Translations under genes and position numbers: made by a program
Shown: in pieces, positions 5,084-5,144 of the stretch
How the letters are laid out: the number at the start of each line of letters is the position of its first letter
How positions within the stretch are numbered: position 1 is the stretch's first letter
Notes under the pieces: model-generated
The model's database searches: none
What the model was told of the DNA's origin: nothing
What the model saw: the letters and a program-made list of their open reading frames with translations, nothing else
Assembly (NCBI GenBank): GCA_022796315.1
Contig: JAAWIL010000149.1
Location: 1-5,144, forward strand
Origin: Oscillibacter sp.
GTDB taxonomy: Bacteria > Bacillota > Clostridia > Oscillospirales > Oscillospiraceae
DNA length: 5,144 nucleotides
Reading direction: 5' to 3'

Positions 5084-5144
5084 GAGCCTGTTTAATATCT
5101 CGACGTGTATGGATTGGCGAGTGGATTTTTTGCCCTGCAAGGCA
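5084..5144 (+). repeat. Repeat A, right copy (cut by window edge)
   Basis: Starts GAGCCTGTTTAA at 5084, directly after TAA (5081-5083), which also ends repeat B2. The visible 61 bp match the left copy in inverted orientation with a single difference. The sequence stops in the middle of the internal hairpin, after its GGATTTTTTGCC arm, so the rest of the element is beyond the window. Confidence 0.75.

Noticed and set aside
1..5144. CRISPR array, tRNA or rRNA genes, phage or defence genes
   Set aside because: No evenly spaced short direct repeats, cloverleaf or rRNA-like sequence, nuclease, integrase or transposase coding region was seen.

Overview
The window is a high-GC, densely coded bacterial segment. 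Its four full-length metabolic genes all lie on the minus strand. Family content, strong AGGAGG-type ribosome binding sites, GC-rich hairpins and small MITE-like repeats suggest an anaerobic, high-GC Firmicute, perhaps gut Oscillospirales (the Oscillibacter/Flavonifractor type). That taxonomic guess is inference; no rRNA or marker gene is present.

Layout in the direction of transcription, from right to left: repeat A (right copy, 5084-5144, cut by the window edge); repeat B2 (4920-5080); a leader with a terminator-like hairpin; an Ldh2-type NAD(P)-dependent 2-hydroxyacid dehydrogenase (3755-4765); 8 nt later a LarA-like (DUF2088) hydroxyacid racemase/epimerase candidate (2478-3746); a 365-nt gene-free stretch holding a hairpin-rich block (2337-2450) and repeat B1 (2173-2333); an iron-type alcohol dehydrogenase (958-2112); 64 nt later an enoyl-CoA hydratase (114-893); and repeat A again in inverted orientation (1-91). 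The gene-free stretch at 4766-5144 is accounted for by the leader hairpins and repeats B2 and A.

The genes form two tight pairs separated by repeat B1. The first pair (dehydrogenase plus LarA-like protein) fits interconversion of 2-hydroxyacid stereoisomers and oxidation to the 2-oxoacid. The second pair (Fe-alcohol dehydrogenase plus crotonase) fits short-chain alcohol/aldehyde or hydroxyacid redox feeding a hydroxyacyl-CoA/enoyl-CoA step. A single pathway joining all four is plausible, but no substrate can be read from the sequence.

The most distinctive non-coding content is two related families of small inverted-repeat elements. B occurs twice in direct orientation, each exactly 161 bp with TAA on both sides. 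A occurs at both window edges in inverted orientation, so the four-gene cassette is bracketed by inverted repeats. A and B share similar ends (GAGCCTGT / GAACCTGT), the same TAA flank and an identical 12-bp palindromic core. I see no transposase, CRISPR array, tRNA, rRNA or clear new defence system.
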